Positions 1-7,000 of a stretch of DNA of 11,856 nucleotides are shown one piece after another. Each line of letters begins with the position of its first letter. The stretch's first letter is position 1. Both the position numbers and the translations under genes were made by a program. The stretch covers positions 1-11,856 of the forward strand of contig DAISVU010000028.1 in assembly GCA_036839975.1 (NCBI GenBank), given 5' to 3'. This stretch comes from RGIG7111 sp036839975 (GTDB taxonomy: Bacteria; Bacillota; Clostridia; Peptostreptococcales; Anaerovoracaceae). The notes under the pieces are model-generated. The model ran no database searches and was not told where the DNA came from. It saw nothing but the letters and a program-made list of their open reading frames with translations.

Positions 1-28
1 CCGGGTAGTAGGAGAGTATTTTTCAAAG

Positions 29-43
29 TGTAACATATGTCTT
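29..43 (+). repeat. Left arm of a 15-bp inverted repeat flanking the cluster
   Basis: TGTAACATATGTCTT here is the exact reverse complement of 11815-11829. It contains the 8-bp palindrome ACATATGT. It lies upstream of the rpmG promoter, partly overlapping an isolated TTGACA (42-47). It could be an operator or part of an upstream gene's control region. The match may also be chance helped by the palindromic core. Confidence 0.45.
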
Positions 44-77
44 GACAGTTAAGATCTGTGCAAACAGGCAAAAATCC

Positions 78-106
78 TTGACATTGACAGGTCCCTGCTG
101 TATAAT
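78..106 (+). promoter_or_regulatory. Sigma-A promoter for rpmG-secE-nusG
   Basis: The -35 element TTGACA lies at 78-83 and the -10 element TATAAT at 101-106, separated by exactly 17 bp. This is a perfect match to the housekeeping sigma consensus, as expected for a highly expressed ribosomal and transcription gene cluster. Transcription would start near 112-114, leaving a leader of about 70 nt before rpmG. A second TTGACA at 84-89 begins one base after the first; 17 bp downstream of it is TATCTA (107-112), a poor -10. A third TTGACA at 42-47 has no -10 at a suitable distance. Confidence 0.88.
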
Positions 107-135
107 TATCTAGCGACTTTATAAGTATAAATAGA

Positions 136-158
136 TAGGAGCTTGCAACAAGGTCCTG
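136..158 (+). other. Hairpin in the rpmG mRNA leader
   Basis: AGGA (137-140) pairs with TCCT (154-157) and CTTG (142-145) with CAAG (149-152) around a CAA loop, with one G-G mismatch between the two blocks and a possible outer U-G pair. It lies between the predicted transcription start and the rpmG Shine-Dalgarno sequence at 172-176. Only four T residues follow (160-163), so it is not a convincing terminator. A role in mRNA stability or leader control is inference only. Confidence 0.4.
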
Positions 159-183
159 ATTTTGATTAGATGGAGGAAGGGAA

Positions 184-333
184 ATGAGAACAAAAATCAC
201 ACTTGCGTGTACGGAATGTAAGCAGAGAAACTATGACACTATAAAAAACAAGCAGAACAACTCTGAACGTATCGAACTTCAGAAGTATTGCAAATTCTGC
301 AAAAAGCATACACTTCATAAGGAAACTAAATAG
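184..333 (+). CDS. rpmG: 50S ribosomal protein L33 (zinc-binding form)
   Basis: This 49-residue protein of the large ribosomal subunit is a complete L33 of usual length. It has the two zinc-ribbon knuckles of the zinc-binding (C+) paralogue: Cys9-x-x-Cys12 and Cys36-x-x-Cys39. The N-terminus MRTKITLACTEC and the lysine-rich C-terminus are typical. The ATG at 184 is preceded by GGAGG at 172-176, 7 nt away, and no earlier in-frame start fits. It is the first gene after the consensus promoter at 78-106 and stands 21 bp ahead of secE, the standard arrangement in Firmicutes, so it should be co-transcribed with secE and nusG. Bacteria with several L33 copies often switch between zinc and zinc-free forms under zinc limitation. 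Whether this genome has a second copy is not visible here. Confidence 0.96.
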   Translation: MRTKITLACTECKQRNYDTIKNKQNNSERIELQKYCKFCKKHTLHKETK

Positions 334-354
334 AAGAGTAAAGAGGTAAGGGTA

Positions 355-666
355 ATGGCTAAAAAACAGAAGTCAGCTAACAGGAAAAAAAACATCGCAA
401 AAGCGGATGCTTCTAGCGATATAAGAAGTAAAGCCAACCGTGTTGCTCGGCAGAGAAAAAAGAGAGGAAGTTTCAAGGAATATTTCAAAGGAGTAAGACT
501 GGAAATGAAGAAAGTCGTATGGCCCACAAAAAATGAGTTGGCTTCATTTACAGGTGTAGTCCTTGTGACGTGCGTATTCTTTGCCTTGGCATTCTGGGCT
601 ATAGACACGGGATTTCTCGCTATACTCAAACGGGTACTTGGTTTTACACTGAACAGCGGGTCATAA
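355..666 (+). CDS. secE: Preprotein translocase subunit SecE
   Basis: SecE is the small essential membrane subunit that clamps SecY in the SecYEG protein-export channel. The 103-residue product has a long, very basic N-terminal region (about residues 1-40, many Lys and Arg). It then has the amphipathic segment with the conserved motif VVWPTKNEL (residues 54-62) and one membrane span at about residues 65-83. This is the single-span form typical of Gram-positive bacteria, not the three-span form of enterobacteria. The basic N-terminus is longer than in many homologues but low in complexity and probably cytosolic. The ATG at 355 follows AGAGG at 342-346 by 8 nt. It lies between rpmG and nusG, the usual position of secE. 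Confidence 0.95.
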   Translation: MAKKQKSANRKKNIAKADASSDIRSKANRVARQRKKRGSFKEYFKGVRLEMKKVVWPTKNELASFTGVVLVTCVFFALAFWAIDTGFLAILKRVLGFTLNSGS

Positions 667-766
667 CATTTATCCCGAAGCTGCCGCGAGCAACTTTTGA
701 TTTGGCGCTTTGCAGCAGGTTACAAACTTATATAACTTAATGGGCATAGGCCGGTTACATTTAGAT

Positions 767-771
767 AAGGA
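767..771 (+). promoter_or_regulatory. Ribosome binding site that sets the nusG start
   Basis: AAGGA lies 7 nt before the ATG at 779. The reading frame stays open upstream to an ATG at 710, but that codon has no Shine-Dalgarno sequence and the added residues do not resemble NusG. This site therefore favours the ATG at 779. Confidence 0.75.
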
Positions 772-778
772 AAGGAAA

Positions 779-1363
779 ATGTCTGAAAACAAAGAAAAAG
801 ACAATGCCCCGATCAGGGATCTGGACGGACTCGAAGGTCTGAGAGGTGACGGTACTGCGCATTGGTATGTCATACATACTTACTCGGGTCACGAAAACAA
901 GGTAAAGACAAATATAGAAAAGCTTGTGGAGAATCAGGGAATGGAAAATCTGGTTCTTGATGTTGTCGTGCCCACGGAAGACGAAGTGGAAATCAGAAAT
1001 GGGCGGCGCAAGGTTAAGACGAAGAAGATGTTCCCGGGATATGTAATAGTTAAGATGATAATAACGAATGAATCCTGGTATCTTGTGCGTAACACACAGG
1101 GAGTTACCGGTTTTGTTGGAAATGGCGCAGACCCGGAGCCGTTAAGCACCGAGGATGTCAGAAGGATGGGGATAGAAAAAATATATATAGATCTCGATCT
1201 GAAGGAAGGCGATAGCGTAAAGGTAATAAATGGACCATTCGAAAACTTTATGGGCGTGGTCGAGGAAGTGAACGTGGAAAAACAGACTTTAAGAGCGAAG
1301 ATTTCCATGTTTGGCAGAGAAACACCTGTAGAACTGGATTTTTCACAAGTGGATAAAATATAG
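779..1363 (+). CDS. nusG: Transcription termination/antitermination factor NusG
   Basis: NusG binds RNA polymerase across the DNA cleft. It modulates pausing and links polymerase to Rho or ribosomal protein S10. The 194-residue product has the NGN domain from WYVIHTYSGHE (29-39) through KKMFPGYVIVKM (82-93) and the WYLVRNTQGVTGFVG segment (100-114). After a linker comes the KOW domain at about 143-194, ending in the signature MFGRETPVELDF (177-188). The first 28 residues are an acidic, probably disordered extension that is longer than in short NusG homologues. In Bacillus NusG stimulates sequence-specific pausing; that this protein does the same is inference. The 112-bp gap after secE contains GCTGC (680-684) able to pair with GCAGC (712-716) and a weak promoter-like TTTGCA/TATAAC pair (709-736), neither convincing. 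A separate nusG promoter cannot be excluded. Confidence 0.96.
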   Translation: MSENKEKDNAPIRDLDGLEGLRGDGTAHWYVIHTYSGHENKVKTNIEKLVENQGMENLVLDVVVPTEDEVEIRNGRRKVKTKKMFPGYVIVKMIITNESWYLVRNTQGVTGFVGNGADPEPLSTEDVRRMGIEKIYIDLDLKEGDSVKVINGPFENFMGVVEEVNVEKQTLRAKISMFGRETPVELDFSQVDKI

Positions 1364-1458
1364 AGTGGACTGAAAAAAGTAGCTCTGCTCAATTCACAGA
1401 TGAAAAAAACAGAAGATACAGTGTTATATAAAAAACAAGAAAGAAAGGAGGATGCCAT

Positions 1459-1884
1459 ATGGCAAAAAAGATTGAAGGCTATATAAAACTTCAGATCCCT
1501 GCAGGAAATGCAAATCCGGCACCGCCTGTAGGACCTGCGCTTGGACAGCATGGGGTCAATATAATGGATTTCTGCAAACAGTTCAATGCGAAGACTCAGG
1601 ATCAACCGGGAATGATTATTCCTGTAGTTATCACAGTTTACACGGACAGATCGTTTACTTTCATCTGCAAGACACCGCCGGCAGCAGTTCTTATAAAGAA
1701 ACTTGCAGGTCTTGACAAAGCGTCAGACGAGCCTAACACGACAAAGGTGGCTGCAATTACACGAGCACAGGCGGAAGAGATTGCAAAGACAAAGATGGCC
1801 GATCTTAATGCGGCAGATATTGATGCGGCAATCGAGATGATCAAAGGTACTGCAAGAAGTATGGGAGTTACAGTAGAGGAATAA
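1459..1884 (+). CDS. rplK: 50S ribosomal protein L11
   Basis: L11 sits at the base of the ribosomal stalk, binds the GTPase-associated region of 23S rRNA, and is needed for factor-dependent GTP hydrolysis and stringent-response sensing by Rel proteins. The 141-residue product is exactly family length. The N-terminal domain carries the proline-rich hinge motif NPAPPVGPALGQHG (19-32), where Pro22 and Pro23 lie at the site targeted by thiopeptide antibiotics. The C-terminal RNA-binding domain begins near residue 70 and ends with GTARSMGVTVEE. The ATG at 1459 follows a strong AAAGGAGGA (1444-1452). The 95-bp gap after nusG is A-rich and shows no clear terminator or promoter, so read-through from the rpmG promoter is likely. 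rplA follows after 64 bp. Confidence 0.97.
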   Translation: MAKKIEGYIKLQIPAGNANPAPPVGPALGQHGVNIMDFCKQFNAKTQDQPGMIIPVVITVYTDRSFTFICKTPPAAVLIKKLAGLDKASDEPNTTKVAAITRAQAEEIAKTKMADLNAADIDAAIEMIKGTARSMGVTVEE

Positions 1885-1887
1885 AAG

Positions 1888-1936
1888 GTGGGAGAACTGC
1901 GATTATTATAAGATGAGATCGTGCCGTTAAAACCAC
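1888..1936 (+). promoter_or_regulatory. Hairpin before rplA, possible L1 autoregulatory site
   Basis: The gap between rplK and rplA can fold into one extended stem. GTGG (1888-1891) pairs with CCAC (1933-1936), AAC (1895-1897) with GTT (1926-1928), and TGCGAT (1898-1903) with ATCGTG (1918-1923, two wobbles). The terminal loop is 14 nt and the two strands have unequal internal loops. It ends immediately before the rplA Shine-Dalgarno AGGAGG (1937-1942). L1 is known to repress its own operon in several bacteria by binding such a site in mRNA. That this hairpin is that site is inference from position and shape. Confidence 0.4.
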
Positions 1937-1948
1937 AGGAGGCAAAAA

Positions 1949-2650
1949 ATGTCAAGGAAAAGTAAAAAGTACAATGAAGTAGCTAAGCTTGTTGACAGAA
2001 CAAAACTGTATGACGTGGAAGAAGCTATGGAGCTGCTTGAAAAAACACACCATGTAAATTTCGATGAAACGGTCGAAGTACATGTGAGACTTGGTGTGGA
2101 CGGAAGACATGCGGATCAGCAGGTAAGGGGCGCAATGGTGCTTCCGCACGGAACCGGTAAGGAGAAAAAAGTTCTGGTCTTTGCAAAAGGACCGAAAGCT
2201 ACTGAGGCTGAACAGGCAGGAGCAGATTTTGTAGGTGCTGAAGAGATGGCTCAGAAAATACAGGGTGAAGGCTGGTTTGATTTTGATGTAGTTATCGCAA
2301 CACCGGACATGATGAGGGTAGTTGGTAAGCTAGGTAGGCTGTTGGGACCTAAAGGCCTTATGCCTAACCCTAAATCGGGAACGGTTACCATGGATGTCGC
2401 AAAAGCTATCGAGGAAGTTAAAGCCGGAAAGGTTGAATACAGACTTGATAAGAGCAATATCATACATACGGCAATCGGCAAGACTTCTTTTGGAACTGAA
2501 AAAATTGGTGATAACTTCAAAGCACTAATGGAAGCTATACTTAAAGCAAAACCTGCGGCGGCAAGGGGTCAGTATTTCAGAAGTATTACAGTTGCTAACA
2601 CAATGGGCCCCGGGATCAAGATAAATCCTGCAAAGATTACTCTGCAATAA
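1949..2650 (+). CDS. rplA: 50S ribosomal protein L1
   Basis: L1 forms the mobile L1 stalk of the large subunit, helps release deacylated tRNA from the E site, and in many bacteria represses translation of its own operon. The 233-residue product has the usual length. The first domain contains NFDETVEVHVRLGVD (37-51). The second domain contains the highly conserved GKLGRLLGPKGLMPNPKSGTV (126-146), and the C-terminus has the conserved TMGPGIKINPAKI. The ATG at 1949 follows AGGAGG by 6 nt. It is 64 bp from rplK, and that gap folds into a hairpin next to the ribosome binding site. Downstream, 188 bp separate it from rplJ and contain the L10 leader. Confidence 0.97.
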   Translation: MSRKSKKYNEVAKLVDRTKLYDVEEAMELLEKTHHVNFDETVEVHVRLGVDGRHADQQVRGAMVLPHGTGKEKKVLVFAKGPKATEAEQAGADFVGAEEMAQKIQGEGWFDFDVVIATPDMMRVVGKLGRLLGPKGLMPNPKSGTVTMDVAKAIEEVKAGKVEYRLDKSNIIHTAIGKTSFGTEKIGDNFKALMEAILKAKPAAARGQYFRSITVANTMGPGIKINPAKITLQ

Positions 2651-2682
2651 GTGGCTGAAAACAACTAAAAAGTGAAAACACA

Positions 2683-2779
2683 CCGTAGACAGCGGGTGCG
2701 AAATGCTTAATTTCCCGCCGAGGTACGATATAGAAATTATATTTGCCCTATCTGTCTGCGCAGATAAGGCATTTTATAT
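2683..2779 (+). ncRNA. L10 (rplJ) ribosomal protein leader with attenuator
   Basis: This leader resembles the conserved L10 leader RNA of Firmicutes. CCGTAGACAG (2683-2692) is followed by CGGG, an A/T-rich loop and CCCGCCGAGGT, with the stem GCGGG (2692-2696) pairing with CCCGC (2714-2718). In the family, the L10(L12)4 complex binds this structure to control rplJ-rplL expression. A 3' segment at 2752-2760 can pair with 2684-2692 over nine positions with one wobble. The same segment forms part of the terminator hairpin at 2744-2771, so the two structures exclude one another. This is the expected architecture of transcription attenuation by L10. The family assignment comes from recognising the conserved core; no covariance search was run. 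Confidence 0.82.
2744..2779 (+). terminator. Attenuator terminator hairpin upstream of rplJ
   Basis: TGCC-C-TATCTG (2744-2754) pairs with CAGATA-A-GGCA (2761-2771), giving an 11-step stem with one C-A mismatch and the loop TCTGCG. It is followed by TTTTATATT (2772 onward). Because rplJ starts 60 bp downstream and must be expressed, this is best read as a conditional terminator belonging to the L10 leader, not as an operon end. Confidence 0.7.
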
Positions 2780-2825
2780 TAGTACCGGACTACTATTAAT
2801 CGCGGATGGCGGAAGCTGTCCAAAG

Positions 2826-2833
2826 AAAGGAGA
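2826..2833 (+). promoter_or_regulatory. Ribosome binding site that sets the rplJ start
   Basis: AAAGGAGA precedes the ATG at 2839 at normal spacing. An in-frame ATG at 2806 would add 11 residues but has no Shine-Dalgarno sequence, and those residues are not part of the L10 family. The start at 2839 is therefore preferred. Confidence 0.85.
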
Positions 2834-2838
2834 AAAAT

Positions 2839-3384
2839 ATGTCAGTAGAATCTCATAGAGAGAAACAGCTAGTGATTGATGAGATAAAAGAGAAATTTGA
2901 GAAATCTACATCGGCAGTTGTAATAGACTATCTTGGCATAACGGTTGCACAGGCAGATGCGATGCGAAAGAAGCTTCGTGAAGCTGAAGTTGATTACACT
3001 GTTTACAAAAACACTTTGGCAAAAAGAGCTCTTGCGGATACTGATTATGCTAAGATCTCAGACGTTCTTACAGGACCGAGCGCATTCGCATTCAGTTATG
3101 ATGATGCAACTGCACCGGCAAGAGTACTAAACAATGCAATAAAAGAATATCAGAAAATGGAGTTTAAAGCCGGCTTTGTGGAAGGTGAATATTACGATGC
3201 AGAAGCGCTTCAGACTATAGCAAGCATACCTTCAAGGGATGGTCTGATTGCAAAATTTCTGGGAAGCATACAGTCGCCGATATCCAAGTTCGTTCGTACG
3301 CTGTCGGCTATAGCAGGCGAAAAGCCTGTTGATGGCGAAGCTTCGGCGGAAAAAGTGCCGGCAGATGAAATGCCGGTTGAATAA
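2839..3384 (+). CDS. rplJ: 50S ribosomal protein L10
   Basis: L10 anchors the ribosomal stalk: its N-terminal globular domain binds 23S rRNA beside L11, and its C-terminal helix carries dimers of L7/L12. The 181-residue product begins MSVESHREKQLVIDEIKEK and contains the typical VVIDYLGITV (27-36), the VDYTVYKNTLAKRA segment and the GPSAFAF motif. The stalk helix lies around SPISKFVRTLSAIAGEK. About 20 residues beyond this are an acidic tail (EASAEKVPADEMPVE) that makes it slightly longer than many homologues. Expression should be controlled by the leader at 2683-2779, in which the L10-L12 complex would be the effector. rplL follows after 62 bp, as expected for partners made in unequal amounts. 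Confidence 0.96.
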   Translation: MSVESHREKQLVIDEIKEKFEKSTSAVVIDYLGITVAQADAMRKKLREAEVDYTVYKNTLAKRALADTDYAKISDVLTGPSAFAFSYDDATAPARVLNNAIKEYQKMEFKAGFVEGEYYDAEALQTIASIPSRDGLIAKFLGSIQSPISKFVRTLSAIAGEKPVDGEASAEKVPADEMPVE

Positions 3385-3446
3385 AAAATGAATAGTAGTT
3401 TTTAATTTCAAATCTGAGAATAAACTTAGAAAAAGGAGAAAAAATA

Positions 3447-3815
3447 ATGGATAAGGATCAAATAATAGAAGCGATAAAAGGAATGTCAGTACTTGAACTT
3501 AATGAGCTAGTAAAAGCATGTGAAGAAGAGTTCGGCGTGTCAGCGGCAGCACCGGTAGCAGTGGCGGCGGCAGCAGGCGGCGAGGCAACAGAAGGCGAAG
3601 AAAAGACAGATTTCGATGTAGTACTTGCAGAGATCGGCGGCGAAAAAATAAAGGTAATCAAAACTGTAAGAACGATTACTGGTCTCGGACTTAAGGAAGC
3701 AAAGGAACTCGTAGACGGAGCCCCTTCAACTGTGAAAGAGGCGTGTGAAAAGAGCGAGGCGGAAGCTTTCAAGGCTCAGCTTGAAGAAGTTGGCGCTACA
3801 GTGGAACTTAAATAG
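3447..3815 (+). CDS. rplL: 50S ribosomal protein L7/L12
   Basis: L7/L12 is the multicopy stalk protein that recruits translational GTPases. The 122-residue product is family length. The N-terminal dimerisation domain (about 1-31) is followed by an Ala/Gly-rich flexible hinge (about 32-50). The C-terminal factor-binding domain (about 53-122) contains KIKVIKTVRTITGLGLKEAK (67-86) and ends VGATVELK. The ATG at 3447 follows AAGGAG (3433-3438) by 8 nt. It closes the ribosomal-protein part of the cluster, because a hairpin terminator lies 41 bp downstream and a new promoter region precedes rpoB. There is no gene between rplL and rpoB, unlike Bacillus, which has a small methyltransferase gene there. 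Confidence 0.97.
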   Translation: MDKDQIIEAIKGMSVLELNELVKACEEEFGVSAAAPVAVAAAAGGEATEGEEKTDFDVVLAEIGGEKIKVIKTVRTITGLGLKEAKELVDGAPSTVKEACEKSEAEAFKAQLEEVGATVELK

Positions 3816-3855
3816 CAGTATCATGGAGCTGTAGCATCTTTTTATAAAAATAGTA

Positions 3856-3888
3856 AAGGAGACCCTATAATAAGGGTCTCTTGTTTAT
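3856..3888 (+). terminator. Hairpin terminator after rplL
   Basis: GAGACCCT (3859-3866) pairs perfectly with AGGGTCTC (3873-3880) around the 6-nt loop ATAATA. A wobble pair and an A-T pair extend it outward, and the T-rich stretch TTGTTTA follows. The T-run is interrupted by a G, so termination may be partial, which would let some transcripts continue into rpoB. Confidence 0.75.
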
Positions 3889-3962
3889 TGAATGAAAAAA
3901 TGAATGCAACAGGTGCTCAATTTGCAACCGATAATAAAGATTGATAAAAACCTGTAAATTTC

Positions 3963-3999
3963 TTGACGGTTTGACACCATTGTGATATCATAATAGACT
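3963..3999 (+). promoter_or_regulatory. Promoter region for rpoB-rpoC
   Basis: TTGACG (3963-3968) is followed after 17 bp by TATCAT (3986-3991), five of six matches in each element. A perfect TTGACA lies 8 bp further on (3971-3976), and 17 bp after it is TAGACT (3994-3999), a weaker -10. Either pair would give a transcript starting about 4000-4006 with a leader of about 40 nt. A TATAAT at 4010-4015 also occurs but has no good -35 at the right distance. Confidence 0.65.
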
Positions 4000-4028
4000 G
4001 CCATGAAAGTATAATCTGTTAGTTTTTT

Positions 4029-4034
4029 AAGGAG
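4029..4034 (+). promoter_or_regulatory. Ribosome binding site that sets the rpoB start
   Basis: AAGGAG lies 8 nt before the ATG at 4043. An in-frame GTG at 4034 overlaps this Shine-Dalgarno sequence and cannot be served by it, so the ATG at 4043 is chosen. Confidence 0.88.
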
Positions 4035-4042
4035 TGATAAAC

Positions 4043-7000
4043 ATGCCAAAACCTGTAAAATCAGGCAAGAAAGAGCGTATGACTTTTGCGAAGATCAAAG
4101 AGCCAGCAGAGATGCCAAATCTCATTCAGATCCAGACTGCGTCATACGATTGGTTTATAAATGAGGGATTAAAGGAGGTCTTTGAGGATATTTCACCGAT
4201 AAAAGACTATTCTGATAATCTAGCACTTGAATTCATAGACTATTCACTGGACGAAGCACCAAAATACGGGCAGGAGGAATGCAAAGAAAGAGATGTAACT
4301 TATGCGGCGCCACTTAAAGTAAAAGTAAGACTGATTAACAAGGAAACTGGAGAAGTAAAGGAACAGGAAGTGTTCATGGGTGATTTTCCAAAGATGACGG
4401 AAAAGGGCACCTTTATATATAATGGCGCAGAGCGGGTTATAGTCACTCAGCTTGTTCGTTCACCCAGTGCATATTATGAAAGTCAGATTGATAAATCGGG
4501 CAAGACTCTTTATTCAACTACGGTGATTCCAAACAGGGGTGCGTGGTTGGAGTATGAGACTGATTCCAACGAGATTATTTTTGTAAGAGTAGACAGAACC
4601 AGAAAACAGCCTGCAACAACTCTTATAAGAGCCCTGGGTATAGGCACAGATCGGGAGATTATCGACCTGTTTGGGGAAGATGAAAGACTTTTGAGGACAC
4701 TGGAAAGAGATACATCGGACAGCTTTGAAAGCGGTGTTCAGGAAATATATAAAAGGCAGAAGCCGGGCGAGCCGCCGACTGTGGAAAGTGCACGGGCGTA
4801 TTTGAATGCTCTTTTTTATGATCCGACCAGATATGACCTTGCTAAAGTGGGAAGATACAAGTACAACAAAAAGCTTGGACTTTTTGGAAGACTGGCGGGC
4901 TCTGTCATTTCTGAAGATGCAGTTGATCCGAACACGGGTGAGATTATCGCGGAGAAAGATACCAGGATAGATAAGGAGACTGCAAGAACCATAGAAAACT
5001 CAGGACTTGACGCGATTTATGTATATGCGAAAAAAGAAGGAAGCGAAGCAAAGACAAAAGTTATAGGCAATAATTTTGTAGAAGTTTCTGCGTATATAGA
5101 TATTGACCTTTCGGATACCAAGATACCTGAAAAAGTATATTATCCGGTATTAAAGGAAATACTTGATGAATGCGATACAAATGAAGAAATCAAGGATATG
5201 ATGGTAAAAAGGAAGCGTGAGCTTTCTCCTAAGCATGTATTGCTTCAGGACATAATCGCTTCCATGAGCTATATATTAAATCTGCCGCACGGCATTGGAA
5301 ATACTGACGATATAGACCATCTAGGCAACAGAAGACTGAGGACTGCCGGAGAGCTTTTGCAGAACCAGTTCAGAATCGGCCTTTCAAGGATGGAAAGAAC
5401 AGTAAAAGAGAGAATGACCACTCAGGACATTGAGATCACTACGCCGCAGGCGCTTATGAATATTCGACCTGTAACGGCAGCAATTAAGGAATTTTTCGGC
5501 AGCTCACAATTGTCTCAGTTCATGGATCAGACAAATCCGCTTGCGGAACTTACGCATAAAAGAAGACTTTCTGCTCTGGGACCGGGCGGTCTTTCACGAG
5601 AAAGAGCTGGATTTGAAGTCAGAGATGTGCACCATTCGCACTATGGCCGAATGTGCCCCATAGAGACACCGGAAGGGCCTAATATAGGACTTATCGGATC
5701 ACTGACGACTTATGGAATGGTAAATGAATACGGATTTATAGAAACACCGTATAGAATAGTAAGAAACGGTATTGTTACAGATGAGATCGAATACCTGACT
5801 GCTGATGACGAGGAAGAGATGATCATCGCGCAGGCAAATGAACCGATAAATGCAGAAGGTCATTTTGTGAATAATAGAGTGGCATCAAGAGGTGTTGGCG
5901 GAGATATAGACCTGGTGGATAAAGAACGCATCGACTATATGGATGTATCTCCTAAACAGGTAGTATCCGTAGCAACGGCGATGATACCGTTTTTGGAAAA
6001 CGATGATGCAAACCGCGCGCTGATGGGATCAAATATGCAGAGGCAGGCGGTGCCGCTTCTTGTGACAGAAGCTCCTGTTGTGGGAACGGGAATGGAATAT
6101 AAGGCGGCTAGAGATTCGGGCGTTGTGCTCCTTGCAAGGAATTCAGGCACAGTTGAATACGTGGATGCTGAAAAAATAGTTGTGAAACGTGACAGTGATG
6201 CAGGTACAGACGGATCTGACAAGGATACGTACTTTATGCTGAAGTTCAAACGTTCAAACCAGGGAACATGTATTAATCAGCGGCCTATAGTTTCCCACGG
6301 TGAACATTTGGACAAAGGTGAAGTCATTGCAGACGGGCCTTCGACAGATCAGGGAGAAATAGCACTTGGCAAAAACCTTCTCGTCGGCTTTATGACATGG
6401 GAAGGGTATAACTATGAGGACGCTATAGTACTAAATGAAAAATTAATTATGGAGGATGTTCTGACATCGCTACATATTGAAGAATATGAAGCTGAAGCGA
6501 GAGATACAAGGCTAGGACCTGAAGAGATAACAAGAGATATCCCAAATGTCGGTGAAGATGCTCTTAAAGACCTTGATGAGGAAGGAATCATAAGAATCGG
6601 CGCTAAAGTCACATCGTCTGATATTCTCGTGGGGAAGGTCACCCCTAAGGGGGAAACTGAACCCACTCCGGAGGAAAATATACTTAACGAACTATTTGGA
6701 GACAAGGCGAGAGAGGTGAGAGATACTTCGCTCAGAGTTCCGCACGGAGAAACAGGAATCGTAGTGGATATAAAGATATTTTCGAGAGATAATGATGATG
6801 AGTTGCCACCGGGCGTAAACAAACTTGTCAGATGTTATGTTGCGACTAAAAGAAAGATAAGTGTAGGAGACAAGATGGCAGGACGTCATGGAAACAAGGG
6901 TGTAATATCCAGGATACTTCCTGAAGAAGATATGCCTTTCCTTGAAAACGGACAGTCACTTCAGCTCATGCTCAATCCTTTGGGTGTTCCTTCACGAATG

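Noticed and set aside
1..33. Open frame at the left edge ending in TAA at 31-33, possibly the C-terminus of an upstream gene
   Set aside because: Only ten codons are visible, no recognisable family is present, and another frame is also open, so it cannot be supported.
680..716. Possible hairpin GCTGC/GCAGC between secE and nusG
   Set aside because: Only five outer pairs with a large loop and no T-run; not a terminator and not convincingly structured.
709..736. Possible promoter TTTGCA - 16 bp - TATAAC before nusG
   Set aside because: Both hexamers are imperfect and spacing is suboptimal. Such matches are common in AT-rich gaps, so it is mentioned only as a possibility.
934..1605. Long reverse-strand open frame of 223 codons
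   Set aside because: It lies over nusG and the start of rplK, which are certain genes. Its translation is low-complexity and Ser/Thr/Phe-rich, as expected of a shadow of an AT-rich coding strand, and it resembles no family.
5498..5581. Check for rifampicin-resistance substitutions in rpoB
   Set aside because: The key positions equivalent to E. coli Asp516, His526 and Ser531 are unchanged, so nothing unusual is seen.
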